From contig OY756151.1 in NCBI GenBank assembly GCA_963576785.1, forward strand, positions 930,001 to 994,000: a DNA stretch of 64,000 nucleotides, read 5' to 3'. Both the position numbers and the translations under genes were made by a program. A model generated the notes under the pieces. It saw nothing but the letters and a program-made list of their open reading frames with translations, was not told where the DNA came from and ran no database searches. Position 1 is the first letter of the stretch. Every line of letters starts with the position of its first letter. Shown here one piece after another: positions 21,431 through 34,651 of the stretch. The stretch is from Chlorophyllum brunneum. Lineage: Eukaryota > Basidiomycota > Agaricomycetes > Agaricales > Agaricaceae.

Positions 21431-23050
21431 TTACTTGCGGATATTATAATCACTATTGATAATGAAACGTGGTTGGTTTGTTACTAGGAAATCTGTCACA
21501 ACTTCCCTCACAAAACTTCTGACCGACAGGTCCGGGTCAACATCCCGGGTGGGCAAAAATGGATCAGGTATCATCATGTCAAGAAAATATCTCCTTTTGC
21601 TGGTGCGGATGGGCGGGCATTTGAACAACTTTAACCCAGGGAGCTGCATAACAGTGTCCAGCCAGCTGACCTGGGATACACACCGCATCAGTCTATACAT
21701 TGCAGCAAATCTGATCATTCCTTACTAAGACATCTGCATTTTTCGCCGTAACATCCTCGGGCCGTATCGACATCCAACAACATATGTATTCCAGCAATCG
21801 ACATCTTGCCACCACCCCAAGATTAGCTGATGATAGAGGCTTCGACCACGCAGTCGCAAGATTCCCTCCTATCCTCAGCCGCCTCAACGAATTTGATTGA
21901 GAGGGCAAGACCGAACTGAAAAATCGATCCACAAGCCGGCGCGAATCATCAAGAGCATGCCCGGGCTTCAGTTCCAGCTGCTCGATGTCGGAATACGAGG
22001 ACAGGTAGTCGAAGACTCCTGGGTGGTGAATAACGTCGATGAAAATGCCCTTGAGGAAGATGCGCTCCGCTGATAGGACCTGGAAGATTTCTCCGATATT
22101 ACGTCCTGCAGATGGGCTCGGGTCGAATCTGATCCTGAGCTTCTCCAGGTGGCGGAAGTGGCGGATGTGTCTACGAAAGTCGTCTGGGGTAACAGTGATG
22201 GCGCGAGTTTCGAGGGACCTCAGCTTCAGGTCTGTTGGGAGTGACGAGACTGCACCAAATATATCCTCGAAGGTCACTGGTGGTCCGAAATCTTCATCGA
22301 GGTGAAGAGCAGATGGAATGATGAACGTAAAGCTCTTGAGTTCTGGGGATCGTGCCGCGACAGCTGATATCTGCGACAGTATCTGGGGGGACGGTCGTTT
22401 CTCGTAGCACCATTTCACTGCGAGCGTGTGGAGGTTGGACAGAGGCAGTGGAAGCTCGAATCCTGGCGATTCGTCATGTGAACGTATGGTCAAGGACAGC
22501 TCTTTGACACTTGGCAATGAACCAAGGCAATTCGCTGCTCTCTCAACTGCATGTGAAGGGTAGCCCTCGCTTGCCAACATGTAGTTCCAGCTGTTAAGTG
22601 TGAACAATACTAGCATGAGTAATGCCGATCCTCAACCTGTGGTAGATACGCACTCGACAGAGTGGAGATTTAGCAAGGTAGGGATCAAAGCCTCCAGAAG
22701 GCTGAACCACGGACTGAAGTCTAGGCTGAGATCGGTGAAGATTGTAAACCGTAGATGTCTAACGTTGAGAAATACTGATCCCTTCCCCGATGCCACTGCT
22801 GCTTTAATATCCTCACATCGCTTGAGGGGTGTACTGTAGCCAAAAATCACCCTGAATCTCAAGAAGAGAATAGGAGAGACCAAGTCGTGGAGCTGCCTTG
22901 ACGTGAGGCGCAATTGGCGGAGCGTATCTGTGTGATTAGAGACCTAAAAACAAAAGGGTCAACTGCCGCTACATCTGTTATAAGAGGCCTTACAAGGTCG
23001 ATGATCCTGTGGGATATTTCATTGGGAAGTGTGCTGAAGGGATCCGACAT
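21431..23050 (-). CDS. F-box/LRR-like protein, right copy (483 aa)
   Basis: Complement of 22994-23050, 22654-22943, 21726-22590 and 21431-21670; introns 50, 63 and 55 nt, all in the same places as in the left copy. Starts MSDPFSTLPNEISHRIIDL. No stops or frameshifts, so both copies appear functional. A block of about 125 residues (DFGPPVTFEDIF to DRFFSSVLP) is nearly identical to the left copy, while the regions on either side differ much more. Confidence 0.8.
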
Positions 23051-23553
23051 CACGATCTGTGTAAAGGAGTGGCACAGTTTAGGGCACGATCAGGCTACAA
23101 ATGCGGCTGATACTGAGTTTGCGGGTGCTTATAATCTCACTACCCAAATAGGGTATGAGAAGGAGAGGACGATTTCGCTGGGGCGGTGGGGTGATTCTAT
23201 AGAGAGAACGTACCGGAGAATGGGCCAACGACGTGAGGGAAAGAGAGAGAATGCGTAAGTCATACGCTCTCCGACTTTCTTAGGCTATGCTTTCGTGTTT
23301 TCTTATTTCAACTCTTCGAAGAGTAGACCGAGGAATAGTTCCAGTGCTTTATGCATGCAGAGTATCACGGGCTTGGGTGTTAAGTTCTTGCGTTCAGCAC
23401 AGTAGAGGATTAGAAAGTAGGGCGATATTTAACATTAGGAGTCGCCTATGCCACGTCTTAGTCCTCTTGCATAGTATGTCTTTATGGATGGAATTTTGGT
23501 CCATGGCGAGTGGGTGGGAAATCTCACTCGCTAGTCAAGCAGCTGCACCGTCA

Positions 23554-26500
23554 TCTGAGATTCACGTGGATGTGTCGGAGTGTCCAGCCCCTTGCTCCTT
23601 GTCAGAGCCAGAGGTGGCCCGCCGACCCAACGGAATTATAACTATCGCTCTTCGTTCTTAGTTCGGTCAACCCAAACACACACACATTTCCCCAGGAGGG
23701 GGACTCGCTCAAGTACAGCGGTACCGTCGTCGACTAATCCAGGAGAAGCCCTATCGGACTCGCGTCACGACAATTAGATGTAAAGTCGCTGATCTCTGGC
23801 TCACTAGCATATGATGAAAGCCTTGTTCGATTCTATACTGGAGATGCAATGGACTGTGGCACCCATCGCGCAGTATCGGTGCTTCAAATGGCCTTCGGAT
23901 GATAGATGTGGGCGCAGAAGCCCGGCCGTGAACTCTGTTGAGCGGAGTGAGCGAGATCCGCGACCACGAGCCCCCACGCGATCGGTGGCTATGTTTCCAG
24001 ATTTGGGTTCTATCCATAGTTGTTTGTTCGGGCGTCCACCACCCTCTACAATTGCCCAGTCTGTCTCCTACATTGTAATTATTTGCAAGGGTGCGGGTTA
24101 AACGGGTATGGACATGACGGGATCCATGTAGTTGTTCCTTTCGAGGCCACTGTAGCGTCGTCGATGTTTAGTGTTGCACAGACAGGCTAATCATTCGTCC
24201 GGTTCGACAATACTCCCGTCGCGAGGGGTCCACATTGGATCCACACCTCCACAGCCTACGCCAGCACCGAGGCGATCAGCGACAGGAGGATCCCAAGGGT
24301 CAAGTGAACCGACCAGGTGAACCAAACTTGCCAAACCAGGCTCGGATACAAACGGATGCTCAAGCACCCGCTATTGGCTCTTGGCGATGATAAAGCCTGC
24401 TTATTCATAATCTGTGCCCTCCGGAATCGCAATGTGGTACCATGTTGGAAATAGTGTTTGTGTTTGGAACAGCCTTTGCAGCATGGCATCCCGATGCCCG
24501 AAACGCCAGTATTCGATGCCATTGGATAGGAAACTTCCGGGTCCAGTCGTGCGTGAATCTTCGACGACGCCGGAACACGGATACACACAAATGCTTGAGG
24601 GTTGATGCCTATCCATATCTTTGCTTGTTATCACAGCCCGTTCACACATATACACCGCACGACCCACTTACCAGTACAAGAGTATCTGGACACAAATTCA
24701 TCCACATGGCGCCCTTGCGCCAAGCGAGTGCAGCTCTGTTACCAGTCGTCTCCCGTTATCTCCTTGTCGGTTTCCACCGATTCGACCTCCCCATCCCCAC
24801 GCAATCCCACACGTCCAGCACCCTCACTGTAATTCTCTACCAAAAATAGCTACAATCATCAATCGAATCAGATAAGACTTCCTTCTTCCCTCCAAAAATA
24901 ACTTAGAGCACAGGGCTGTAACAGCGTCCGATAAGTCTCGCCAGATGTGTTCTCGTTGCTGTGTCATCGTCTGAACTTCATGGATTAGGTGCCATCTTCT
25001 GTGCGATCACTGTGTGCATATTTTCTACGGCCAATTTCATTCGACGACGACTGACTTGCCAAGCCTGCTTCACCTATTCTTACAACCCCGAGCAATCAAG
25101 CATCCTCATCCCCGTTTCAGTCAGCAACTTCGAATAGAAGACTGTACTCCCGTTCGTGGCGGAGCGTCTCTCGTGTTCGCTGATGGGACCCTTCTAGTCT
25201 CCCATCTCATTTACTTCGACGTTCTTACTTTATAAAGTAAGACCCTATCTGTCCTGTGCTTTAACTCGGAGTCAGGAGGAGGTCAAGTTGGTCCTAGAGG
25301 ATATGTTTCAGCGGCATCTCATCATGAGCTTTTGTCAGTGGGATATCTGCGAAGTCATCAAGAATACTGTAGGGCGCCTACCCCTCGTGGGGGGGTGGGT
25401 CTGAAATAGTATGAAGCAGGGTCGTTGCTTTACAGCCTCCTTCTGTCGCTTATTATTTGTCGCGCCATATATTCGTGTGATTAATGAACGTCGAACGTGT
25501 GCCCCATAATTAAAAATAGGTTGGGTGTTCTGTCTCACGAGCGAACAGCCGGGCACTCTCTATCCCCTGCTAGTATGATGTTCACGTTGAGGAATATCAA
25601 TAGACCCAATTCTGATGATACTTGGTAGTTGGCTTGCTTCGTCAACATGAGAAAACGTTACACCCAGTAGGCGCTATTTCCCGTGCCAGCGCGCTCAAAT
25701 GTCGCAAGATCGGCGCGATTCTGACCAGTACCCCGGAGGTTTTACATCGTCAAGAGTGGCATCTCTCTTATCTCCACTGAAGTTGTGATGTTACATCAGG
25801 ACGCTGTACTGTATGTTAATTTAAGTACTTGTATGCCATAAGCTTACAGAAGTCTATGTACAGTGCCCGGAATCGAATTGCGCAATTGGGGGGGAGGGGG
25901 GTCAGAATATGCCACAAAGCAAAGGGACCGGGAGAAGGTTGCTACTGTTACGGGTAGTCAATATATGATACTTTCGCGTTGGTAAGGATGACCTCCGAAC
26001 TGCTGGGAGGTCCACTGGGGAGAAAAAGTAGGGAAGGGTACGAGAAACAGGGACAGAGATGAAGACGAGTGGGGAAAATAAATCTAAAACGCAATAAATT
26101 TACCGAGGCTCCGAGCTCCAAGTGCGAGGTGAAAAGTTCCGGAGGGATCTATCATCGTGTGTCAACTCGACCCCCCACAGACTTGCTCGAATGACCAAGT
26201 ATAGCTGCGTTTCCTCTTCGCCTCTCGACTTCATACCCTGCGGAGGTTTTTCTGGGTACACGGTATGCGTATATGCGCGTACTTGTTGCACATGTATGTG
26301 CAGGCCTCATGGCGAAAGACGACGAGCTAGGAAGATCCTAATTTTTGTTCTTGTAGATCGAGTGCACGATAACGATGTCGATCGTGACAGAGCGAAACAT
26401 GCCTCGGCTAGGGACACACATCCCCCCTCTTCTTGACCATCCTAAATCCCAGGCGCACACAACAACCTCAAGCAGCAGCGTAAGGCAGCAACCCGCACCA

Positions 26501-26743
26501 CACCACACCGCTACTCGGGGGCACACACACACGATGAAGGTGAAAAGCGAACAACATGCGTGTAGGCGGACAAGGAAGAATTACAAGATGAGTCGGGAAT
26601 AAATCGTACACGGGCAGAAGTACAATTAACCAAGAGCGCAAGGGGAATTAAAATGACACAAGCAGAGAAGAGGATCGAGAGAAACACAAAAGAATCAAGC
26701 AAGGCATAAAAACACAATTAACGATAAAATACTTTTGGGCACG
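23554..26743. other. no supported gene; includes 3' region of the zinc-finger gene
   Basis: About 3.2 kb. ORFs are short, overlap on several frames and show no domain. Short CA-rich stretches lie near 26490-26535. The last few hundred bases are presumably 3' untranslated sequence of the minus-strand zinc-finger gene. Confidence 0.4.
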
Positions 26744-29392
26744 CTACACGGTTGGATTTTCTTTCGCCTCCTGTGCCTGCTGCTGTTGCTGATGCTGTAT
26801 CTGGGCCGCGTATTCCCTATATTGCTCTTTGAACCGCTGGTGGAACGTAGCAAGTTGTGCCTGGGTCGCCTGAGAGTAACTTCCATTCTGCATACCCATC
26901 AACGAGTTAACGCCATGGCTCAGCCCAAGTCCTAGACTGATCCCGGACAAGCCGAGGTATGTGCCATTCGAAATATTGCCGAAATATCCGGCTTGTTGAT
27001 AAGCGGTCGGAGCTGTGGGTGACGTGACTGCCGACGTTGCTTGGCTACCTGGCGAGCTGGTGGAAGAAGTGGAAGGTGAAGAGGTGTTGGATCGCGAGAC
27101 GTTTGAAGATGAAGGCGTATAGCAAGCATATGCGTATGGATTCTGCTGTTGGGCTGAAGGAGAGTACTGCAGATGGTACCAGTCAGCATATGCTCTCATC
27201 ATCGCAGCGGCAGAACCCACCTGGCCAGCGTAGACAGCCGTAGACTGCTGTTGCTGCACTTGACCCTGTTGCGAAGTCGAAGGAGAAACAATTACAGGTG
27301 TCACATGTATCTGTGTCGTGTTTACTTGGGCGACGGGCGATTGCTGGTGTTGCTGATCACACACAGTGACCGGCACCGTACCCGCATTGACCCCGCTCCT
27401 CTGTTCCTGGACTTGGACTTGCCCTGCTGGCCGGATGACGAGCCTTTTTTTCCCATCCCGATCCTCTACCGTGGAAAACTGCTGAGGTTGAGGACTTTGT
27501 TGGTGCTGTTGCTGTTGCGAATTGTGGTTGCTGTGATGGTGACCCCTTTTCGCTCCTTGCAAACACTCATGCTGACCACTCGCAAGTAAAGCCAGTCCCT
27601 GTGCACCGTGTTCACCGGAGTGTTGGTAGTGGTAGCGAAGGCCATTCATATTCTTATAACGCCGTTGGCAGTCGCCAACACCACAAGCAAAAGGTCGCAA
27701 CCTCCTCTCTGCCTCTCTCTCGACTTCCCGCAAATCCGTCTCTGTGATTCCGTACTCTGCGGCCAGCTCTGTCGTGGGTGTCGCTGGTACGCTCGTTGTA
27801 GGAGTACTGAGGGCGCTCGAAGCCCGGCCGAAGCCGAAGTCTCTTTCCCTCTCTCTCTCCCTCTCCCGCTTCTTCCGCTCCAACAGATCCTTCACGTGCT
27901 CCAGGTCCTTGGGTGGAGCGAAATTGCAACTGCCGTGAGTCATATGGTACTTCAGTCCATTTGCCTGTTTGTAGCTCTTGTTGCAATTCGGCTTGGGGCA
28001 TTTGAATGGCTTGCTTAGTAGGAAAGAGGGGTTGGCAGTGGAAGATGTACGGGAAAGGCCAGAAGGTCGAGACCCTGGTGTAGAGGAGATGGGGGTAGTC
28101 GGCATTGAGGCAGAGCTCTGTGACTGAAGGGCTTGTTGAGCATGGGCATGGGCAATGGCCTGGCTATAGCCGGTTGGACTAGGGACCCTAGAACCTCCGG
28201 GCGTACTCGCGGGGGTGGCTGTTGTGCTGCTCGAGAACAGCAAAGCAGGAGGAACGCATCCAGACTGTTGCTGTCCACCACTTCTTGGCCAAGAAGTATT
28301 TGAGGGTGGGTTGGTCACCATACTTGCCTCATCCGCAGGTGCTGCATTAAACTGGGCACCCGGGAGGCCTGAGGAGTAGTCCTGGGAGAAACGAGCGTAA
28401 GGGTTGAAGGCATCTTCAGGATTGGTGAGGACGTGAGGCGATTGGACATGTGCACGGGAAAAAGCAGAAGCACCACCGAGATTGAGACTTAAATTCGGAC
28501 GGAGAGCCGAAGCAGATACTGGGGAGGATGTACGAGTTGGGGCAGCTGTTTTTGACCGTGGCGAAGGAGGCTGAGAGGAGGCCGGGGTGATATGATGTGA
28601 GCGGAAGGCGTGGGGGGAAGGCCATGCAGAAAGGGGCGTCGAGATGGGTGTATCGGGGGGGGTGGGCGCACCCGATGAAGGGGAGGAATGTGAAGCGGTC
28701 ACTGGAGGAGCAAGAGAAGTAGTGGTATTATCCAAGTCGAGCTCGAGCTCCATGTCATCTGGGTCGAAGGCTACTGGAGATTCTGAAGGTGTGGGAGCGC
28801 CAACGGGATTAACAATAGGGTTAAAGGGGATTTGCATCTGTGGATTCTGTTCATCACCGTCCACGAGAAAGATATGGACTGCCTCGAAATGTTCAAGCAG
28901 CGCGTGGAGGTCGTTGAGATGGAGACCACAGCAGGTGTAATTACGGCACTAGGAGGGGAATAAGTCGAAGGAGAGGCACGGTAAAGAAAGTGCGTACGAG
29001 TTCGCCTTCACGGTCGAAAAGATTGAGGGCATTGAGTAGCGAGTCGCGGCTTTCGAGGGAGGACGAGGGCGTGCGACCATAACGCATCTCGTTCGCGCTA
29101 AGAGCGGGTTAGAGCGATAAGAAAGCAGGGGGACAGGAACGCACTCTATAGAGCCCTGAAGGGAAGGTTCTGGGATGCGGTGGGTAAAGGAGCCAGCGTT
29201 GAAAGAAGAGGCACGCCATGAAATGGGGGAGCCAAGGAAGTGACGGGTATAGGATGCTGGGTTGAAAGGGCCACTGGAGCCGGTGTAGGAACCGTCGGCC
29301 ATCTGGTAGTCGACATAGGAGCCAGCAGCATTGGGATTGGCATGGACGATGGGGAGGGCGATGGGCTGGGACGTCGTTGACGTTGAGGCCAT
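26744..29392 (-). CDS. C2H2 zinc-finger transcription factor, Sfp1-like (850 aa)
   Basis: Complement of 29145-29392, 28998-29097 and 26744-28948. Splicing restores an N-terminal part (MASTSTTSQPIALP...) that leads into YGRTPSSSLESRDSLLNALN and a first, atypical finger at residues ~117-141 (CRNYTCCGLHLNDLHALLEH, then FEAVH), which a single-exon reading would miss. Two C2H2 fingers follow at ~430-455 (FKCPKPNCNKSYKQANGLKY) and ~536-561 (FACGVGDCQRRYKNMNGLRY). They are separated by an Arg/Glu-rich run, as in the split-finger Sfp1/JAZF1 type, which in yeast controls ribosome-biogenesis genes. Long Ser/Pro/Thr and Gln-rich regions look like activation domains. Assignment to Sfp1 itself is tentative. 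Confidence 0.82.
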
Positions 29393-32300
29393 CGGAGTTT
29401 TTGGACTTGTGTGGACTGGCCAACAACGAATTCAACCTCATATTACTCCCTATCCCCTGTTTGGTCCTGTTTGTTTGCACCTGTTGTCGGCCTCTCTCGG
29501 GCCGCACCAGATCTGCACAGCCAACCCAAACCAGCTCGCCAGGGACTCGTTTCCCTGACAATAATATTCACCTCCCAGCACTGCTCACATCTTCTCCCGT
29601 TCCGACCCCATCGTCCCTGCAACACTGCCATTCAGCTCTCATAGTCCCCGATACTTGCAAATGAGGATCCCAGACTTGTTCCCAGCTGGCGTCCATGACA
29701 AATCAGCTCCTCAGGAAGTAGAGGCCATGACCCCTCCTGACCAATCCGATTGGTCATGACCTACAGCTCCAGACACCGCGATCTTGCGCCTCATACCTTT
29801 GCCATGGACATGTAAATCCAATCATGACAGCCCAGAATGCTCAGCGAAACTATCTGAAGTACCGAGAGGGGAGAAGGAAGATCCTGCAATCCTGATCCCG
29901 ACCCAGGCGATTCCCTCGAAGCGTCGAGTTACAGGTCACAGCTTACGCGAGCAGTTCAGTCTGGCACTTTGGTATCTTGCCCGAGCTCGCATGCACCACC
30001 CCCACCTGATTCTCTCGATCCTCGGCGTGGCCCATGGAATGCAACTGAGGCAGTTTCTGGTTTGATTCCCAGCGACGCCGTATACCTCCGCTTCGGGCCC
30101 CTACTACGGTAGCCACTCCAATCATCACATCAGCTTCAACGGTTCTCTATCTCCGGAAGCTGCACCAACTCCAACCTACCACTCACAGATCTGCCCCAAA
30201 AATATAAACGCCAGATTTACCTTCTCTTCCATCCCTTCCTCGCCCCCTCACCGTAAACTTTCCATGATATCTAGCTCATATCACTGCTCAGGGCTCCGTA
30301 CTTCCAAGGATCATTTGATTATGAATATCCATCATGGACCTCTTCGTTCAAGCAAAAAGTAGTAGCCAGACGGTCCAATATAAGTCTAGCATGAGATGAC
30401 AAGATCCGTCTTTCCCCATGGTAAGAGTCTACTAGCCCTTTGGAGTGTATGTAGTACCTGCCGTTATTCATCACCTTACCCTTCGACTTTGTAAAAATCG
30501 AGAAGCCATAGCAGGAAAGCTCTATCTCTTCAGTTCACTCCTTTGACCTCACTCATGACACAACGTCTTCTCTTCCCACCAAAAATGTGAGTGATTATGA
30601 AACTTTCACTGCAACGTGGGCTTTACTCCGCTGGGGATATATATACATCGCGCTCATTATGGGATAGTCGACACTTCTCCATTCATATTTAAAGTTGGCC
30701 ATGATATTGACTGGCAGTTTCCATAATTCTACAAAGATTTACATTTCCATCATCCTCCTAACCAACGGGTTGATACAGGTATATCCGTCATAAAAAAGGT
30801 TTGTTGTCGACCCACAAATATGAACGTATATTATTCTGGGGTCAGGTACCTAATGAAAAGGTCGACTAGTTGAGGGAAGTGTGAGAAGCAGCCCAATATG
30901 GTATAGCGTCGAAGCCAGTAATATAGATCTAATCTATAATTACTGATCAATTGTCAAGTTCACGGCAGCAAAGAAGTAATGCATATCGTATGTCTTGTTC
31001 TGCTATCATGAGACTCCAGCAAAGGGAATGCCTAGAGGGAACAGCCGACATACCCGCTTCAGAATCATGAAGGAAACCGTCGCTTATCCGAGCGCCGCTT
31101 CTTCTCGACTCGATTAATGATGTGCACTTCCAATTCCTAAGTATTACTAGGGCACTCCCCAAGAAGACTCATTTAGTGTGGGTTCGACGCTTTACACTTG
31201 GGCTGGAGTCCCTCTCTCTGTACGTCAACTCAGGAGAAGCGTTTATTTGACCCGCCAGACATAAGTCGCGTTGTAATCGACAATGGAAGACTACTCAAGG
31301 GAAGACCCATACTATCTCAGGTAACATTTTCACTGGATTATCCTTTATATGAGTGTCCTGTCAAAGTGTTCATATGTGCCCGAAAAACCAATGCTTCCTC
31401 GGCACCCTGACAGGGGACTTGGAGTGTTTGACGGTAACGTTTGGCAACCATTATCGGGAATCTGAAGCAGTCACAGCGTCTGTCGGTTATGAAGTCTATC
31501 TCCTCGTCGAATGTCAAGTTTTCACCAGTGAGCAGCTACGGGGGTCGCTTCTACGAGACCTCGAAGGAGTAACTAGCATGTTCGGTTGGTCCGGATGATC
31601 CTACCCAGATCCTAGTTGTCACGAATATGAACATATAAATATCGACTGGAATATAACAGGTATGTCCGAGACGTCATGAGATGAGTTGAGAGAACGCATA
31701 TTTCGATTGACCCACATATATATCATTCATTTGTTTCATGTATGCAGGGTTGTGACGATGGAATCTGCCACGGGGCCTCGGCTCGCTCACTGTTTGCCCA
31801 CGCGAATCCGCCCGGCACAGATCCGGCGAGGTGTTGTTCAATCCTTACCCAAAACAGACACCTGCTGTCGTCCAGTTGCCCTCGCGATCTCATAATAGTA
31901 TGTTGCGAGACGTCGATCACCACTCAATGGTTCCGCGGAGGGACAGAAGCAGGGTCCGGATCGGTCAGGATCCAGTGTCATGTTTGCCGTCTGCCCTGTT
32001 TCTGAATAACTGGTGCCCTCAACAATTATTGGAATACTGTTCATTGTCGCTCGATGAATGAACACCCATAATCGTCCATATCCTCTTAGTTGATTGGAAA
32101 TAATGTCTGATGTCCGCGATTCGGAAACTGGGGACCATGACACAGAAGAAATGCCGTCAGCTCCCTGGCTTCTAATTTCCAATTGTCACAGACTGTATTC
32201 GCACTACTAAGGGTCGGGTGTTGATTGTCGAGGTGACAACTTTGCCGCTGATGCATCCGCGTGGACAATGGCCAGCGGTTGCTCTGGCAAGGCTGGCAGT

Positions 32301-34651
32301 GGTTAGCGAAATTGTAACTTGGCGGAGACTTAGCAGCACTACCGCCGAGGTCTCAGGTCTGTCGCTGGGTCAATCTTGTAAAAGTTCCCCTGACTTGAAG
32401 AGGTGAAGTGATCGATTTCTGGGCAAGGCACAGAAAGGAAGAAAGCTGTGATAGGCCGGATAAGGACGCCCAATAAACAGATGTGCTTCTTGGACAGCTT
32501 CACAGCTTGTTAGAATATCAGACTCTGCGGTTAAAACCTCAGCCGGGTTGGAGATCAGCAGACAATACAATCCTTGGAACAGAGTGAGCAGAAATATAGG
32601 TCTAATCAGCCGCCGTGCTGTATATGGTCAGTGGTCTGGAGACGATCAACAGCGACACTTTCATTTTTGGAACCGGAATAGACGTCCGGATAATGGTTCA
32701 AGAAGACCAAGATGCGCTGTGTTGCTTTCCCTGGCCGATTCAGAAGACCATCAAAATGCTCCGAAAGACCAGAAGCTGAACGTCTCCAGAGCCATCAAGT
32801 TCTCAGTAGTTCGAAGTATCGATGGACCCCCACAGTGTCCGGGACGACTCCTCAGCTCTTCTGACGCGCTTGTTCCCAGATCTCAGGCACGTTCTAGATG
32901 GGATGGGGTTTGTGTTACCAACCCTGCTCTTGACATGTTACATTCTATGCAACGACATTTAGCCCATTCCGGTTATGTTCTGACATGCGAAACAGGTCCT
33001 AGGTATTATCGAACCGTTGCCGATGAGAGCCTTGAGTCTAGGGATATGAGTCTCATTATGGCAGCCAATCTAGGCATGACTGTGTCCATTACAGTGATTG
33101 GCCCCTGATAAAAGGCGGGCTCATGGGCCTGTACTGAGGCCTCCGGATTGAACGTTCTGAAAGCCTTCAAATTCGGCAGACCGAGGGTCAAAAACTTCCA
33201 GCTTCGGGTCTGCTTAACACTGGTTGGGCGTCGCCGGAATCGCTTAACTCGTAGAGGGACCTTTTTGATATGTCCAGATGGAAATCATATCACCAGGGAA
33301 CGAGTAGTCAGAATTTGGATCGTTAGAAATTGGGGCACGGGTGCTAGGATTGAGTGCTGTTGCTGTCTAGCCCGACAGCTTCGGGTAGCTATGATCCCAG
33401 TTTTCGCAGGTATCATTAATATTGAGGCACTGTAACTATCTCTCACAAAAGGGAACGCACACTCCATCGTGGAACTATCGCTGCATTACTTTGATGATGT
33501 GTGGTTCCTTGTGGTCACCTACGCACGCGAGGACTTAATTGCTAGTTTGCGTGCAATTGCCGGACAGATTTGGGAGGCGCGGGGGACGTGTCGGGGTGGA
33601 GGTAATCAACGTACAGCGTCCAACGTCCAAAGTAACTTCAGAACTCATTGACTATTCCGTTTTTCGGGTTGTAGGCGATCCAGTATGGTATTCGGTCTCC
33701 AAATACCTAACACCTCAAATCTGGTTACCATTCAGAGCTTCATAGCCAAGATTCCGCGGTGAATGTCTGCACGGAGATTGAAATATTGAAGACTGACAGG
33801 ACCGGCTATACCATTTCTGACTGGTCTTGACAACGGAAGTGAGTTACAACTCTAAGCAACGATTAGAATGATTAAACGAGGGGAAGATGAAATTACGAAA
33901 GGCATAGTGAATCCGGACATTCAGAATGTCCTGTGTTTCTTCTGGGTTCAAGATTATGATAAGAAATTTGATCCCTTTTCTGTCTCCTAATTTTTTGGTG
34001 AGTATTTTTCGGGGAAAGGAATCTAGGATAGATAAGATGACTATCCAATGAAAAATAAGTCTATCGTCACTAGCTTTGCCGAGGATTGTTATGTGCGCCA
34101 ATCCTGATAAGCGTCCTTGCCTATTCAAAATGCATGCCCCTGTATTAACTTCACTGGCCAGAGGTCCGATGCCATAGGGGTCAGGAAATTGATTCTTCTG
34201 CCACTATAGATATAAGGAAACCACGCACAATCGCCCGCCTTCTCATTTCAGTACGTCTGGGCGTGTGCGGGCGCTCGTAGAACTGTGATGGTTAGAGCGG
34301 AGATGAAACGCCGACAACCTTGCCCGATTTTGCTTTGCCTACTATGACAGGCCTAGCGCCCCTATGCGAAACAGGATCCGCGAATTTCTGAATGGTTCAA
34401 AGTAAGGCTTCTTTGTGCTTTGATGTACTATGTGAGGGACGTTAGAATGATCATCGATCAGCGTTCGATCAATGACAAAGGGGGTTGACTATACTCATGT
34501 TTCAGAGATCCTCCTGTTGCCAACAGGAATTTTCACCTCACACTAGATACCGTGTCGAATGCTTGAAATCCGTTGTGTATGTGGGCTTAATGGCACCCCA
34601 TCATAGGCTTTATATTCAATAAGCTACATCAGGCCGAGCAGAGCGCCATGC
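29393..34651. other. 5 kb without a supported gene
   Basis: The first few hundred bases are the promoter side of the zinc-finger gene. Beyond that ORFs are short and mostly in competing frames. The longest (186 codons near 32548) has no recognisable domain and other frames are partly open too. A decayed gene near 32.6-33.1 kb is possible. No LTRs or clear tRNA genes seen. Confidence 0.4.

Larger units (their letters stand above)
19868..23553 (-). repeat. right arm of large inverted duplication
   Basis: Inverted counterpart of 8430-12055 with the same two convergent genes and the same intron positions. Spacer between the arms about 7.8 kb. Confidence 0.9.

Noticed and set aside
22039..22305. 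ORF on the strand opposite the right F-box/LRR gene
   Set aside because: Mirror of the conserved coding block; the same shadow exists in the left arm at 9648-9908.
8430..23553. Inverted arms as an assembly artefact
   Set aside because: The arms differ at many positions, with indels and different intron lengths, so they are separate loci and not a mirrored contig.
26490..26540. Short CA-rich/ACACAC stretch
   Set aside because: Too short and irregular for a useful microsatellite call.
30048..30080. GGTTTGATTCCCAG, B-box-like
   Set aside because: One mismatch to the B-box, and no acceptor stem or anticodon arm pairs upstream, so no tRNA gene is claimed.
32548..33108. 186-codon plus-strand ORF
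   Set aside because: No domain, other frames are partly open, and no splice structure makes a longer protein.
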